The notes: generated by a model from the sequence alone, not told the origin. A stretch of 64,000 nucleotides of DNA from Geodermatophilus sp. TF02-6 (GCF_003319115.1 NZ_QOHF01000009.1:62001-126000), one strand, 5' to 3'. Positions 18,507 through 29,266 are shown, counted from the first letter of the stretch. A program made the numbers and translations.

Positions 18507-18564
18507 GTGATGTGCATCTCACCAGGCGTAGGGGACACTAGCCGGCTCCCCCGACCACTTCCAG
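18507..18564 (-). promoter_or_regulatory. Sugar-operon promoter 2 with downstream operator
   Basis: On the minus strand: -35 CTGGAA (18559-18564), 18-base spacer, -10 TAGTGT (18535-18540), then 12 bases and GTGAGATGCACATCAC (18507-18522). Hexamers, spacer length and operator match those at 14592-14648. The rest of the 436-bp gap 18319-18754 holds a long leader and the repeat at 18671-18728. Confidence 0.7.
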
Positions 18565-18670
18565 TCCTGCCCTCCTCACCGCCTCCGGCCGCCCCACCGG
18601 CGCGGAGCCGGGGCTCGGGGCACGTCGTGCGAGGGGTGGGGAGGACGGCGGCCCCGTCCCGGGCACCGCC

Positions 18671-18728
18671 GGCCCCTCTGCAGGGTCCCGCTGCGAGCCT
18701 GCGAGCAGTGGGGGGCAGAGGGGTCCTT
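18671..18728 (-). repeat. 58-bp dispersed 3'-end element, copy 2
   Basis: Read on the minus strand this begins AAGGACCCCTCTGC, contains GCTCGCAGGCTCGCAG and ends CCTGCAGAGGGGCC, matching 2219-2276. The outer arms pair with each other (GGCCCCTCTGC with GCAGAGGGGTCC), so a long hairpin can form 26 bases past the stop codon of the aldo/keto reductase gene. Confidence 0.7.
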
Positions 18729-18754
18729 CTACCTGCAAGGGGGCCGGGGTCCTC

Positions 18755-19786
18755 TCAGGCGCCGGCGACGTCGCGGCTGCGCTGCTCGGCGCCCACGTCG
18801 CCGTACGGGTAGTCGGCCGCGCCCGGCGCGCTCACCGCGTCGAGGCGGGCGACGTCCTCCGGCTCGAGGGTGAGGTCGACCGCGCCCAGGTCGTCCCGCA
18901 GCTGCGCGGCCGTGCGGGCGCCGAGGACCACCGAGGTGACCGCGGGCCGGTCGACCAGCCAGGCCAGGGCGACCTGCGGCATGGACGCGCCCCGCGCCTC
19001 GGCGACGTCCTGCACGGCCTCGAGGACGTCCCAGGTGCGCTGCCGGGCGCTGACCCGGTCGTAGGCCTCCATGCCGCGCCCGGGGTCCTCGCCGAGCCGG
19101 GTGGCGCCCTCCGGTCGCTGGTCGCGGGTGTACTTGCCGGACAGCCACCCCCCGCCGAGCGGCCCCCAGGGCAGGATGCCCAGGCCGTTGTGCCGGCACG
19201 CGGGGACGATCTCGAACTCGACGTCCCGGACGAGCAGGCTGTACGAGGGCTGCAGGGTGACCGGGACGGCGAGGTGCTCGTGCTCGGCGAGGTCGACGGC
19301 CTTCTGCACCTGCCAGCCGGTGAAGTTGGACAGCCCCGGGTAGCCGATCCTGCCCGCGGAGACGGCGTCGTCGAGGAAGCGCAGCGTCTCCTCGAGCGGG
19401 GTGAGGGGGTCCCACGCGTGCAGTTGGTAGAGGTCGACGGAGTCGACGCCGAGCCGGCGCAGCGAGTCGTCGAGGGCCCGGCGCAGGTGCCGGCGGGAGC
19501 TGCCCACGGCGTTGGGCTCCCCGCCCATCGGCATGCGGCCCTTGGTGGCGAGCACGACCCGGTCGCGGACGTCGGCCGGGCGGGAGGCCAGCCAGCGCCC
19601 GATGATCTCCTCGGCCGCGCCGGCCGAGTAGACGTCGGCGGTGTCGACCAGCGTGCCGCCGGCCTCGACGAACAGGTCGAGCTGCTCGTGCGCGCCCGCC
19701 TCGTCGGTCTCCGCGCCGAAGGTCATCGTGCCCAGGGTGAAGGCCGAGACCGCGCAGCCGCTGCGGCCGAGCGTGCGGTACTCCAC
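18755..19786 (-). CDS. Aldo/keto reductase
   Basis: The 343-residue NADPH-dependent oxidoreductase of the AKR superfamily reduces aldehydes or ketones in the cytoplasm. The TIM-barrel catalytic tetrad is visible: Asp in LVDTADVYSAGAAEE (with Tyr), Lys in LATKGRM, and a conserved histidine in LYQLHAWDPLTPLEETL. The NADP-binding end is seen at TSVVLGARTAAQL. The wording resembles the AKR11/12 group. The GTG at 19786 has AGGAGCACC upstream. It is divergent from the quinone-oxidoreductase-like gene with 124 bases between, so the two may share control. The physiological substrate is unknown. Confidence 0.9.
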   Translation of the reverse strand: MEYRTLGRSGCAVSAFTLGTMTFGAETDEAGAHEQLDLFVEAGGTLVDTADVYSAGAAEEIIGRWLASRPADVRDRVVLATKGRMPMGGEPNAVGSSRRHLRRALDDSLRRLGVDSVDLYQLHAWDPLTPLEETLRFLDDAVSAGRIGYPGLSNFTGWQVQKAVDLAEHEHLAVPVTLQPSYSLLVRDVEFEIVPACRHNGLGILPWGPLGGGWLSGKYTRDQRPEGATRLGEDPGRGMEAYDRVSARQRTWDVLEAVQDVAEARGASMPQVALAWLVDRPAVTSVVLGARTAAQLRDDLGAVDLTLEPEDVARLDAVSAPGAADYPYGDVGAEQRSRDVAGA

Positions 19787-19910
19787 GACGGTGCTCCTGT
19801 CTGCGAGGGGCGCGGGCCGCGCAGCACGATGCCGCACGAGGCGCGAGACCACCACCGGAGGGTCAGACTCGGGGGTCCGCTGCGGAGGCCTCGTCGGTTG
19901 GGGAGGGCAC

Positions 19911-20879
19911 GTGCGACGCATCGTGTGCCGGGAGTTCGGCCCGGTCGAGCGGCTGGCGCCGGTCGAGGAGCCGGATTCCGCACCGGGACCCGGCGAGGTG
20001 GTCGTGGCCGTCGAGGCGGCCGCCGTCAGCTTCGTCGACGGGCTGATCGTGCAGGGGCGCTACCAGGTGCGCCCACCGCTGCCCCACACGCCGGGGTCCG
20101 CGGTGGCCGGCCGGGTGCGGTCGGTCGGGGCGGACGTCGCGGCCGTCTCGCCCGGTGACCGGGTGGTCGTGCTGTCGATGGCAGGGGGCGGGTTCGCGAC
20201 CGACCTGGTGGCACCGGCGTCGGCGGTGTCCCCGCTCCCGGTCGGCCTGGCACCGGCGCTGGCGGCCACCGCGGTCGAGAACTACAGCACCATGGCCTTC
20301 GCCCTCTCCTCCCGCGTGCGGGTCGACCCGGGTGAGTGGGTCCTGGTCCTGGGCGCCGGCGGCGGCATCGGCCTGGCCGCCGTCGACGTCGCCCGCGCGG
20401 CCGGTGCCCGCGTCGTCGCGGCCGCGTCCAGCCAGACCAAGCGGGAGGCGGCCCGCGCGGCCGGTGCCGAGGTGGTCGTCGACTACGCCGACCTCAAGAC
20501 CCGGGTCCGGGAGGTGACCGGCGGCGGGGCGGACGTCGTCGTCGACCCGGTCGGCGGACCGCTGGCCGAGGCGGCGCTGCGCTCGCTGACCGGCTACGGC
20601 CGGTTCTGCGTGCTCGGGTTCGCCGGCGGGGAGATCCCCCGGCTGCCGGCGAACCTCGTGCTCCTGCGCAACCGCACCGTGGTGGGCGTCGACTGGGGTG
20701 ACTGGGCGCGGACCCGGCCGGAGGCGGCGACCGCCCTCGTGCGCGACGTCCTCGGCCGGATCGCCCGCGGCGAGCTCCGGCCGCCGGACCCCACCTGCCT
20801 GCCCCTCGACCGGGCCGCGGACGCCCTCGCCCGCCTCGGCCGGCGAGACGTCGTCGGCAAGCTCGCGCTCGTCCCCTGA
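19911..20879 (+). CDS. MDR-type NADPH:quinone oxidoreductase-like enzyme
   Basis: The 322-residue medium-chain dehydrogenase/reductase has a GroES-like N-terminal domain (PGPGEVVVAVEAAAVSFVDG, TPGSAVAGRV) and a Rossmann domain (VLVLGAGGGIGLAAVDVA at about residues 140-157). The cysteines and histidines that bind catalytic zinc in alcohol dehydrogenases are missing, which places it in the zinc-free quinone oxidoreductase group. It probably reduces quinones or enoyl substrates with NADPH. The GTG at 19911 has GGGAGGG five bases upstream. It stands alone, divergent from the aldo/keto reductase, and ends before a hairpin. Confidence 0.88.
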   Translation: MRRIVCREFGPVERLAPVEEPDSAPGPGEVVVAVEAAAVSFVDGLIVQGRYQVRPPLPHTPGSAVAGRVRSVGADVAAVSPGDRVVVLSMAGGGFATDLVAPASAVSPLPVGLAPALAATAVENYSTMAFALSSRVRVDPGEWVLVLGAGGGIGLAAVDVARAAGARVVAAASSQTKREAARAAGAEVVVDYADLKTRVREVTGGGADVVVDPVGGPLAEAALRSLTGYGRFCVLGFAGGEIPRLPANLVLLRNRTVVGVDWGDWARTRPEAATALVRDVLGRIARGELRPPDPTCLPLDRAADALARLGRRDVVGKLALVP

Positions 20880-20892
20880 CCGGTTGCCGAGC

Positions 20893-20913
20893 CGTCCCGG
20901 TCCGGGCGGGACG
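20893..20913 (+). terminator. Hairpin after the oxidoreductase gene
   Basis: CGTCCCG and CGGGACG form a perfect seven-base stem with a seven-base loop, 14 bases past the stop codon. Confidence 0.55.
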
Positions 20914-21077
20914 CGTCGAGATCCTGCGGCGTGACCCGTGTCCGCCTCGGACGCTCCCGGGCCGTCATCGGCCCCTGACCGACGGTGCGGGTTGGCGGGC
21001 CGCGCGCTGGGTAGCTGCGGTCGGCGACCGTCGGCCCAGCAACCGGGTCACCAAGCGCTCGAGCACAGGAGGCGGCT

Positions 21078-22709
<1,632 letters not shown>

Positions 22710-22785
22710 CCGGGGCGTGGCCGCACCGGGTACGCGCAGCCCGGTACGGGTAGGACGGCGGGCCTGACGACGAAAGGGTGCCGCG

Positions 22786-23964
22786 ATGTCCGACGACCGG
22801 ATCCTGGGCGACCTCTACTCCTACGAGTCGCTGCTCGGCGACGACGAGCGCAAGGAGCTCGCCGGTATCCGGGAGTTCCTGCAGACCGAGGTCAAGCCGC
22901 GGGTCGCCGAGTGCTGGGCGACGGCCACCTTCCCGATGGACCTCATCCCCAGGTTCGCCGAGCAGGGGCTGGTCGGTCGCAGCTACGACACCGCGGGCTC
23001 GCCGCGCGCCTCCCGGCTGTTCACCGGCTTCATCTCGCTGGAGGCCTCCCGGGTCGATCCGTCCATGGCGACCTTCCTCGGCGTGCACAACGGCCTGGCG
23101 ATGGGCTCGATCGTGCTGCTCGGCTCCGAGGAGCAGAAGCGGCGCTGGCTGCCCGACATGCTGGCGTTGCGCAGCATCGGCTGCTTCGCGCTGACCGAAC
23201 CGCACGGCGGCTCCGACGTCGCGCTCGGGCTGGAGACGACGGTGCGCCGCGACGGGGACGCCTGGGTGCTGAGCGGCGCCAAGCGCTGGATCGGCAACGG
23301 CACCTTCGCCGACGTCGTCGTGGTCTTCGCCCGCGACGAGGACGACGGCGCGGTGAAGACCCTCGTCGTGGAGAAGGGCACTCCTGGGTTCACCGCCACC
23401 AAGATGGAGGGCAAGTACGCGCTGCGCACGGTGCAGAACGCCGATCTGGTGTTCACCGACTGCCGGGTCCCCGCGGAGAACAAGCTCGAGGGCGGCAACA
23501 CCTTCAAAGACGTCAACCGGGTGCTCAAGCTGACCCGTGGCGGGGTGGCGTGGAACGCCGTCGGCTGCCAGATGGGCGCCTTCGAGGCGGCGCTGGCCTA
23601 CGCCAAGGAGCGGGTGCAGTTCGGCCGGCCGATCGCGGGCTTCCAGCTCATCCAGGACCTCCTCGCCCGGATGGCGGGCAACGTGACCGCCAGCCTCGGC
23701 ATGGCCGTACGGGTGGCCCAGCTGCAGGAGGAGGGCGTCTTCCGCGACGAGCACGCCGCGCTGGCCAAGGCCTTCGTCACCGGCCGCGCCCGGGAGACGG
23801 TGGCCTGGGCGCGGGAGCTGTTCGGCGGCAACGGCATCCTGCTGGAGAACGACGTGGTGCGGTTCTTCAACGACGCCGAGGCGCTGTACTCCTACGAGGG
23901 CACCAAGGAGATCAACCACCTCATCGTCGGCCGCGCGCTCACCGGACACAGCGCCTTCGTGTGA
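22786..23964 (+). CDS. Acyl-CoA dehydrogenase (glutaryl-CoA dehydrogenase-like)
   Basis: The 392-residue flavoenzyme oxidises an acyl-CoA to the enoyl-CoA, passing electrons to ETF. The three domains of the family are present: FALTEPHGGSDVA and WIGNGTFADVVVVFA in the beta domain, RGGVAWNAVG and FGRPIAGFQLIQDLLARM in the C-terminal helices. The active-site region YSYEGTKEINHLIVGRALTG supplies the catalytic glutamate at the glutaryl-/isovaleryl-type position. The YEGTKEIN form is typical of glutaryl-CoA dehydrogenase relatives. The ATG at 22786 has GAAAGGG upstream. The gene stands alone and is convergent with the amidohydrolase. Confidence 0.9.
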   Translation: MSDDRILGDLYSYESLLGDDERKELAGIREFLQTEVKPRVAECWATATFPMDLIPRFAEQGLVGRSYDTAGSPRASRLFTGFISLEASRVDPSMATFLGVHNGLAMGSIVLLGSEEQKRRWLPDMLALRSIGCFALTEPHGGSDVALGLETTVRRDGDAWVLSGAKRWIGNGTFADVVVVFARDEDDGAVKTLVVEKGTPGFTATKMEGKYALRTVQNADLVFTDCRVPAENKLEGGNTFKDVNRVLKLTRGGVAWNAVGCQMGAFEAALAYAKERVQFGRPIAGFQLIQDLLARMAGNVTASLGMAVRVAQLQEEGVFRDEHAALAKAFVTGRARETVAWARELFGGNGILLENDVVRFFNDAEALYSYEGTKEINHLIVGRALTGHSAFV

Positions 23965-23970
23965 CCGCAC

Positions 23971-23990
23971 GCCCCCCTCGACGGGAGGGC
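23971..23990. terminator. Hairpin between convergent genes
   Basis: GCCCCCCT can pair with GGGAGGGC across a short loop with one mismatch. It lies between the stops at 23964 and 23995 and could serve both genes. Confidence 0.45.
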
Positions 23991-23994
23991 GACC

Positions 23995-25416
23995 TCACGC
24001 GCCGATGAGGGACCGCCACCGCCGGTGGGCAAACCGGTCGGTGCCGGCCCGGGCCGTCAGCGCGGCGGCGGCGGCCGCGGAACGGGAACGGACCTCGGCT
24101 TCGTCGGCCGTGACGAGGCGCCCGCCGTCCACCACGAGCCGCCCGTCGACGTACACCCGCTCCACCTCGTCGCCGCGCTGGCTGTAGACCAGCGACGACA
24201 CCGCCGCGTGCAGCGGCGTGGCGCACAGGTTGGACAGGTCCAGGACGACGACGTCGGCCCGCTTGCCCACCTCCAGGGAGCCGACGGCGTCCTCGAGGCC
24301 CACCGCCCGGGCGCCGTCGATCGTCGCCATCTCCAGCGCCTTTTCCGCGGTCATGACCTCCGGGTCGCGGTGCACCCCCTTGTGCAGCAGCGCGGCGAAC
24401 TTCATGGCCTGCAGCATCGAGTGGTTCGACGACGACGCCGGCCCGTCGCTGGCCAGGCCCACGGGGATGCCGCGCCGGTGCATCGCCGGGACGGGGGCGA
24501 ACCCCGAGCCCAGGTAGAGGTTCGAGCAGGGGTTGTGCGAGACCTTGGTGCCGGATTCCCCGATCAGCCTGAGGTCGTGCTCGTCTACCTGGACGCAGTG
24601 CACGGCCAGCAGGTCCGGCCCCAGCAGCCCGGTGCGCTCGGCCAGCGGCACGTCCCGGATCCCGAACCTGCGGACGGACTCCTCGACGTCGAAGGCCGAC
24701 TCGGCCAGGTGCATGGTGACCAGAGCGCCGGTCCGGTCGGCCAGGGCCCGGGTCTCGCGCAGCGTCGGCTCGTCCACCGTCCAGCTCATGCACGGGGCCA
24801 GGCCGACGGTCACCCGCGATCCCGGCCGGTTCCACTCCCCGATCAGCCGTTCGGCGTCGCCCAGCGCCGCGTCCAGCGGCTGGACCAGCTCCGGCGGGGC
24901 ACCGACGTCGGCGCCGGCGGTCATGTAGCCCCGGGCCACCACGCCCCGGATGCCGATGTCGGACATGGCGGACGCCACCGCGTCACCGAGCCGGGGGCGG
25001 GGGTGGACGTACATGAAGTCCACGAGCGTGGTCGTCCCGGTGGTGAGCGCCTCGGCGCACCCGTGCAGCGCTGCGGCGGAGCAGTCCTCCTCGGTCAGTT
25101 CGGCCGCCGACGGCCCGGTCATCGTGAGGAACCAGTCGGAGAGCACGCGGTCGTCACCCAGCCCCTTGAGCAGGGTCTGGAAGAGGTGGGTGTGCGTGTT
25201 GACGAAGCCCGGCAGCACCAGGCGTCCGGTGCAGTCGACGACGTGGGCGTCCGGGTGTGCCGCCCGGACCTCGGCCGTGGGCCCCACCGCCAGCACCCGG
25301 TCGGTGAAGGCCACGGCTGCGTCGTCCAGCACCCGCCGGGCGGGGTCCACGGGCACGACCGTCGCCCCGGCGAGGACGGTGACGACCCCAGCGGACGGCG
25401 GGTCCTCCCGGCTCAT
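23995..25416 (-). CDS. Amidohydrolase / nucleobase deaminase-like enzyme (TrzN/8-oxoguanine deaminase group)
   Basis: The 473-residue metal-dependent hydrolase has the amidohydrolase fold. LVLPGFVNTHTHLFQTLLKG holds the first HxH metal pair, MHLAES the third-position histidine, VHCVQVDEHD the fourth, and GLASDGPASSSNHSML the catalytic aspartate. This pattern belongs to the cytosine-deaminase/chlorohydrolase branch that deaminates purines, 8-oxoguanine or triazines. It is the last gene of the molybdenum hydroxylase operon and overlaps the Mo-subunit stop by four bases (ATGA), so it probably works before or after hydroxylation of the same N-heterocycle. The likely pathway is purine or modified-purine breakdown; the exact substrate is open. 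Confidence 0.85.
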   Translation of the reverse strand: MSREDPPSAGVVTVLAGATVVPVDPARRVLDDAAVAFTDRVLAVGPTAEVRAAHPDAHVVDCTGRLVLPGFVNTHTHLFQTLLKGLGDDRVLSDWFLTMTGPSAAELTEEDCSAAALHGCAEALTTGTTTLVDFMYVHPRPRLGDAVASAMSDIGIRGVVARGYMTAGADVGAPPELVQPLDAALGDAERLIGEWNRPGSRVTVGLAPCMSWTVDEPTLRETRALADRTGALVTMHLAESAFDVEESVRRFGIRDVPLAERTGLLGPDLLAVHCVQVDEHDLRLIGESGTKVSHNPCSNLYLGSGFAPVPAMHRRGIPVGLASDGPASSSNHSMLQAMKFAALLHKGVHRDPEVMTAEKALEMATIDGARAVGLEDAVGSLEVGKRADVVVLDLSNLCATPLHAAVSSLVYSQRGDEVERVYVDGRLVVDGGRLVTADEAEVRSRSAAAAAALTARAGTDRFAHRRWRSLIGA

Positions 25417-27740
25417 GCGGGGGCACCCGCGGTCGCCGACCGGAGGAGTTCCCACACCGCGGCGGGTGTGAGCGGCGTCCGGGTGACCCGGCAGCCCAGG
25501 TGTTCGATGGCGTCGGCCACGGCGTTGGCCACGGCGGTGTGCGCTCCGATGGCGCCGCCCTCCCCCATGCCCTTGACGCCCAGCGGGTTGAGCGGCGTGG
25601 TCGAGGCCAGGTGGGCGATCTCGACGTCCGGCACGTCGAGGCTGCCGGGCACCAGGTAGTCCAGGAAGGACGTCGTCTGCGGCTGGCCGTCGGGGGCGTA
25701 CACCAGCTCCTCCATCAGCGCTCCGCCCAGCCCCTGGGCCACTCCGCCGACGATCTGGCCCTCGGCGTTGCGGGGGTTGACGATGCGGCCGGCGTCGTTG
25801 ACCACGACGTACCGGGTGACCGTGGTGTAGCCGGTGTGCGGGTCGACCTCGACCTCGGCGACGTGGATGCCGTAGGAGTACGGGGCGGCCATGTTCTCGA
25901 AGTACTGCACCGCCTCCAGGTCCGGCTCCATCCCCGCCGGCCGGTTCCCGCCCGGCGTGGCGGCGGCGGCGACCCCGGCCCAGCCGACCCGGGAGGTCGG
26001 CACGCCCCGCACGGTGAAGGCGCCGTCCTCGAGCTCCAGGTCGGCCGGGTCGGCCTCGAGCAGGTGCGCGGCCAGCTCGCGTGCCTTGTCCCGCACCTGC
26101 CGCGCGGCCATGACCACCGACGTGCCGGCCATGACCGCGTTGCGGCTGGCGTAGGTCCCCATCCCGAACGGGAGCCGGCCGGTGTCCCCGAACACGACCT
26201 TGATGCTCTCGTGCGGGACCTGCAGCTCGTCGGCGGCGATCTGCGCCAGCATGGTCGCGGTCCCCTGCCCCTGGGGCGCGGCACCGGAGGTGATGGTGAC
26301 CTCGCCGGTGGGGTCGACCCGCACGCTGCCGCCCTCGAACGGGCCGGTACCGGTGACCTGGTGGTAGACGCAGATGCCCAGACCGATCAGCCGCCCCTCG
26401 TCGCGGGCCGCCTGCTGGCGTGCGGAGAAGTCGGCGTAGCCGGCCATCTCCAGCGCCCTGTCCAGCGCGGCCGGGAAGTCCCCGCTGTCGAGGACGACGG
26501 CGGCCTCCAGCGAGACCAGCCCCGTGTCGTGGGGCAGCTCGTCGGGGGTGAGCAGGTTGCGTCGGCGCAGCTCGACCCGGTCGATGCCGAGCTCCCGCGC
26601 GGCGATGTCGAACAGCCGCTCCCGGGCGAAGGTGGCCTCCGGCACGCCGGCTCCCCGGTAGGGCGACGCCGGTGCCTTGTTGGTCGAGGCGCAGACCGCC
26701 TCGACCCGGTAGGCCGGCACCCGGTAGACCCCGCCGAGGCTGGTGCCGGCGAGCGAGGCGTTGACCAGCCCCAGGGGCCGCTGGTAGGCGCCGCAGTCGG
26801 TGATGTGCCGGGCCCGCAGGCCCAGGATCGCGCCGTCGTCGCGCAACGCCAGCTCGACCTCGTGGATCTGCTCCCGGGAGTGCGCGATGGCCAGGAAGTG
26901 CTCGTTGCGGTCCTCGATCCACTTGACCGGCCGGCCGATCCGGCCGGCGACGTAGGGCACGAGGAAGTCCTCCGGGGAGAAGTCGGCCTTGACGCCGAAC
27001 CCGCCGCCGATGTCCGGGGTCACCACGCGGACGGCGCGCGCCGGCACGCCGAGCATCCCGGCCAGGATGGTCCGCATCGTGTGCGGCCACTGGGTGGAGG
27101 CCCAGACGGTCAGCTCCCCGGTCACCGGGTCGCGGTGCGCGACCACCCCGCGGGTCTCCAGCGGGATGCCGGTGTAGCGCTGCACGTCCAGCCGCTCCCG
27201 GACGACCCGGTCGGCGCCGGCGAACGCGGCCTCCACGTCGCCGCTCTCGTAGACCATCGTCGCGGCCACGTTGTCCGGGGCGTCGTCGTGCAGCACCGGG
27301 GCGCCGGGCTGGATCGCCGCGGAGGCGTCCACCACCGCCTCGAGCGGTTCGTAGTCCACCTCGATCAGCTCGAGGGCGTCCTCGGCGACGTGCCGGCTCT
27401 CGGCGACCACGACCGCCACCGGGTCGCCGACGTAGCGGACGGTGTCGACCGCCAGCGGGTACTGGGGCGCCGGACGGAAGGACTCCACCGCGAACAGGGC
27501 CGGGATGGCCGGCTGGTCGCGCCCCAGCTCGGCGGCGGAGAAGGCGTCCACGACCCCGGCCAGGGCGCGGGCCGGACCCACGTCGACCGACCGGATCCGT
27601 GCGTGCGCCTCCGGGCTCCGCAGCACCGCCATGTGCAGCACGCCGGGGATGCGCAGATCGTCGACGTAGGCGCCCTCACCGCGCAGCAGCCGCGGGTCCT
27701 CCGTCCGCCGGACGCTGGCACCGACCGTCTGCACGCCCAT
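25413..27740 (-). CDS. Molybdopterin-binding subunit of a xanthine dehydrogenase-family enzyme (CoxL form II-like)
   Basis: The 775-residue subunit would bind the Mo-cytosine-dinucleotide cofactor and hydroxylate a substrate carbon with water. Family marks are GEGAYVDDL, IGGGFGVKADFSPEDF, HITDCGAYQRPLG, PYRGAGVPEA, GTATMLAQIAADEL and the catalytic glutamate in GVKGMGEGGAIGAH near the C terminus. The active-site loop reads PYRGAG, matching form II enzymes, not the AYXCSFR of CO dehydrogenase. The usual arginine after GAG is valine here. It sits one base after the 2Fe-2S gene and overlaps the amidohydrolase gene by four bases, so the operon order is FAD, FeS, Mo, amidohydrolase. Confidence 0.92.
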   Translation of the reverse strand: MGVQTVGASVRRTEDPRLLRGEGAYVDDLRIPGVLHMAVLRSPEAHARIRSVDVGPARALAGVVDAFSAAELGRDQPAIPALFAVESFRPAPQYPLAVDTVRYVGDPVAVVVAESRHVAEDALELIEVDYEPLEAVVDASAAIQPGAPVLHDDAPDNVAATMVYESGDVEAAFAGADRVVRERLDVQRYTGIPLETRGVVAHRDPVTGELTVWASTQWPHTMRTILAGMLGVPARAVRVVTPDIGGGFGVKADFSPEDFLVPYVAGRIGRPVKWIEDRNEHFLAIAHSREQIHEVELALRDDGAILGLRARHITDCGAYQRPLGLVNASLAGTSLGGVYRVPAYRVEAVCASTNKAPASPYRGAGVPEATFARERLFDIAARELGIDRVELRRRNLLTPDELPHDTGLVSLEAAVVLDSGDFPAALDRALEMAGYADFSARQQAARDEGRLIGLGICVYHQVTGTGPFEGGSVRVDPTGEVTITSGAAPQGQGTATMLAQIAADELQVPHESIKVVFGDTGRLPFGMGTYASRNAVMAGTSVVMAARQVRDKARELAAHLLEADPADLELEDGAFTVRGVPTSRVGWAGVAAAATPGGNRPAGMEPDLEAVQYFENMAAPYSYGIHVAEVEVDPHTGYTTVTRYVVVNDAGRIVNPRNAEGQIVGGVAQGLGGALMEELVYAPDGQPQTTSFLDYLVPGSLDVPDVEIAHLASTTPLNPLGVKGMGEGGAIGAHTAVANAVADAIEHLGCRVTRTPLTPAAVWELLRSATAGAPA

Positions 27741-27741
27741 G

Positions 27742-28272
27742 TCAGCGCTCCCAGCTCTCGTCGGCAGCCTGGATGGAGCGGACGATGCCCTGGTAACCGG
27801 TGCACCGGCACAGGTTGCCCGACAGCGCCTCCCGGATCTCCGCCTCGCTCACGCCGTGCCGCTCCCGCAGGAGGTCGTAGGCGGTCAGCAGGATCCCGGG
27901 GGTGCAGAACCCGCACTGCAGACCGTGGTGCTCCCAGAACGCCTGCTGGAGGGGGTGCAGCTCGTCCCCGGTCGCCAGGGCCTCCACCGTGGTGACCTCG
28001 TGACCGTCGGCCTGCACGGCGAACAGCAGGCAGCCCCGGACGGGTTCGGCGTCCAGCAGGACGGTGCAGGCGCCGCAGACCCCGTGCTCGCAGCCGACGT
28101 GCGACCCGGTCAGGCCGAGGTCCTCCCTGAGGAAGTCGACCAGTGAGGTCCGCACCGGCACCGGCCGCTCGTGGACGGCGCCGTTGACCGTGACCCGGAT
28201 CGTCACCTCCTGCACCCCGGCGGCGGGTCCGGCCGCCGCGGGGTCGACGACGCTCTCCTGCTGGACGTCCAT
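27742..28272 (-). CDS. 2Fe-2S subunit of the xanthine dehydrogenase-family enzyme
   Basis: The 176-residue CoxS-type subunit relays electrons from molybdenum to FAD. The plant-ferredoxin cluster motif is [20 protein letters not shown] plus the next cysteine. The second, helical cluster motif is CGFCTPG with CRCTGY. An N-terminal extension of about 22 residues ([19 protein letters not shown]) precedes the ferredoxin domain, and a later start is possible. It lies between the FAD-subunit gene (52 bases upstream) and the Mo-subunit gene (one base downstream). Confidence 0.93.
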   Translation of the reverse strand: MDVQQESVVDPAAAGPAAGVQEVTIRVTVNGAVHERPVPVRTSLVDFLREDLGLTGSHVGCEHGVCGACTVLLDAEPVRGCLLFAVQADGHEVTTVEALATGDELHPLQQAFWEHHGLQCGFCTPGILLTAYDLLRERHGVSEAEIREALSGNLCRCTGYQGIVRSIQAADESWER

Positions 28273-28324
28273 CGTCTGCTCGCTCTCCGGCCGGTCCTCG
28301 CCGGGCCGACCATCGGTCCGGGGG

Positions 28325-29221
28325 TCAGGCGGCGGCCGCTGCGCCGGTCGGGCTGGTGGCGTCGAGGAGGGCCCGCTGCAGGAGGTGTCCGGCCAGAGCG
28401 CGCCGGTAGCCGGCCGAGCCGTGGGTGTCCGACGGCGGGTCGAGCCGAGCGCAGAGGTCGTCGGCGAGCTCGGCGATCAGCTGCGGCCGTGGCACCTCAC
28501 CGACCAGCCCGGCGGCGACGTCCGGGGCCTCGACCGTGCTGGCCCCCACGCCGGCGAGCGCGACGCCGGCCCGGACCACCCGTCCGTCGGCCATGGCCAC
28601 CACCGCGGCCACGGCCACCTGGGCGAAGTCGCCCCGCCGCCGGCTGACCTCGAGCAGGCAGCTGCGCGTCCCCTCCGGCCAGCTCGGCACCCGCACCCGG
28701 GTGAGCAGCTCGTCGGGTCGCAGCGCCGTGGTGAAGAACCCCTGGAAAAACTCGTGCGGGGCGATCTCGCGCTCGCCGTCCCGGCTCCGGGCGACGAGGG
28801 TGGCGCCGAGTGCGCTGACGGCGGCAGGGAGCTCCGCGGCCGGGTCGGCGTGGGCCAGGCTGCCGCCGACGGTTCCACGGGTGCGGATGTGCAGGTGCCC
28901 GATGTGGCCGGCCGCCTCGCCCAACAGGGCCCAACCCCCGTCCTGGGCGCCGGAGCCTCCGGCCGACAGCCGACGCTCGAGGGTCCGCTGCCGGGTGGTC
29001 GCCCCGACGGAGAGCGTCCCGTCCTCGACCTCGATGCCGTCGAGGCCCGTGACCGAGTTGACGTCGATGAGCACGGCCGGGCGGGCCAACCGGAAGTTGA
29101 GCATGGGGACGAGGCTCTGTCCGCCGGCGAGCACCTTGGCGTCCTCGCCGTGCTCCCGCAGGAGCTCGACGGTCTCCTCGATGCTCCTGGGGGCGAGGTA
29201 CTGGAACGGAGCTGGTTTCAC
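28325..29221 (-). CDS. FAD-binding subunit of the xanthine dehydrogenase-family enzyme (CoxM-like)
   Basis: The 298-residue subunit accepts electrons from the 2Fe-2S centres. It has the FAD-binding motifs AGGQSLVPMLNFRLARP (residues about 32-48) and TRGTVGGSLAHADPAAELP (around 115-133), and the C-terminal CO-dehydrogenase flavoprotein domain. The GTG at 29221 is preceded by CAGGGAGCCCTC. It is the first gene of the operon, divergent from the PucR-type regulator with a 173-bp shared control region. Confidence 0.93.
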   Translation of the reverse strand: MKPAPFQYLAPRSIEETVELLREHGEDAKVLAGGQSLVPMLNFRLARPAVLIDVNSVTGLDGIEVEDGTLSVGATTRQRTLERRLSAGGSGAQDGGWALLGEAAGHIGHLHIRTRGTVGGSLAHADPAAELPAAVSALGATLVARSRDGEREIAPHEFFQGFFTTALRPDELLTRVRVPSWPEGTRSCLLEVSRRRGDFAQVAVAAVVAMADGRVVRAGVALAGVGASTVEAPDVAAGLVGEVPRPQLIAELADDLCARLDPPSDTHGSAGYRRALAGHLLQRALLDATSPTGAAAAA

Positions 29222-29266
29222 GAGGGCTCCCTGTGGCTCCCGCGCGGGCCGTCCGGTCTGGTCGCG

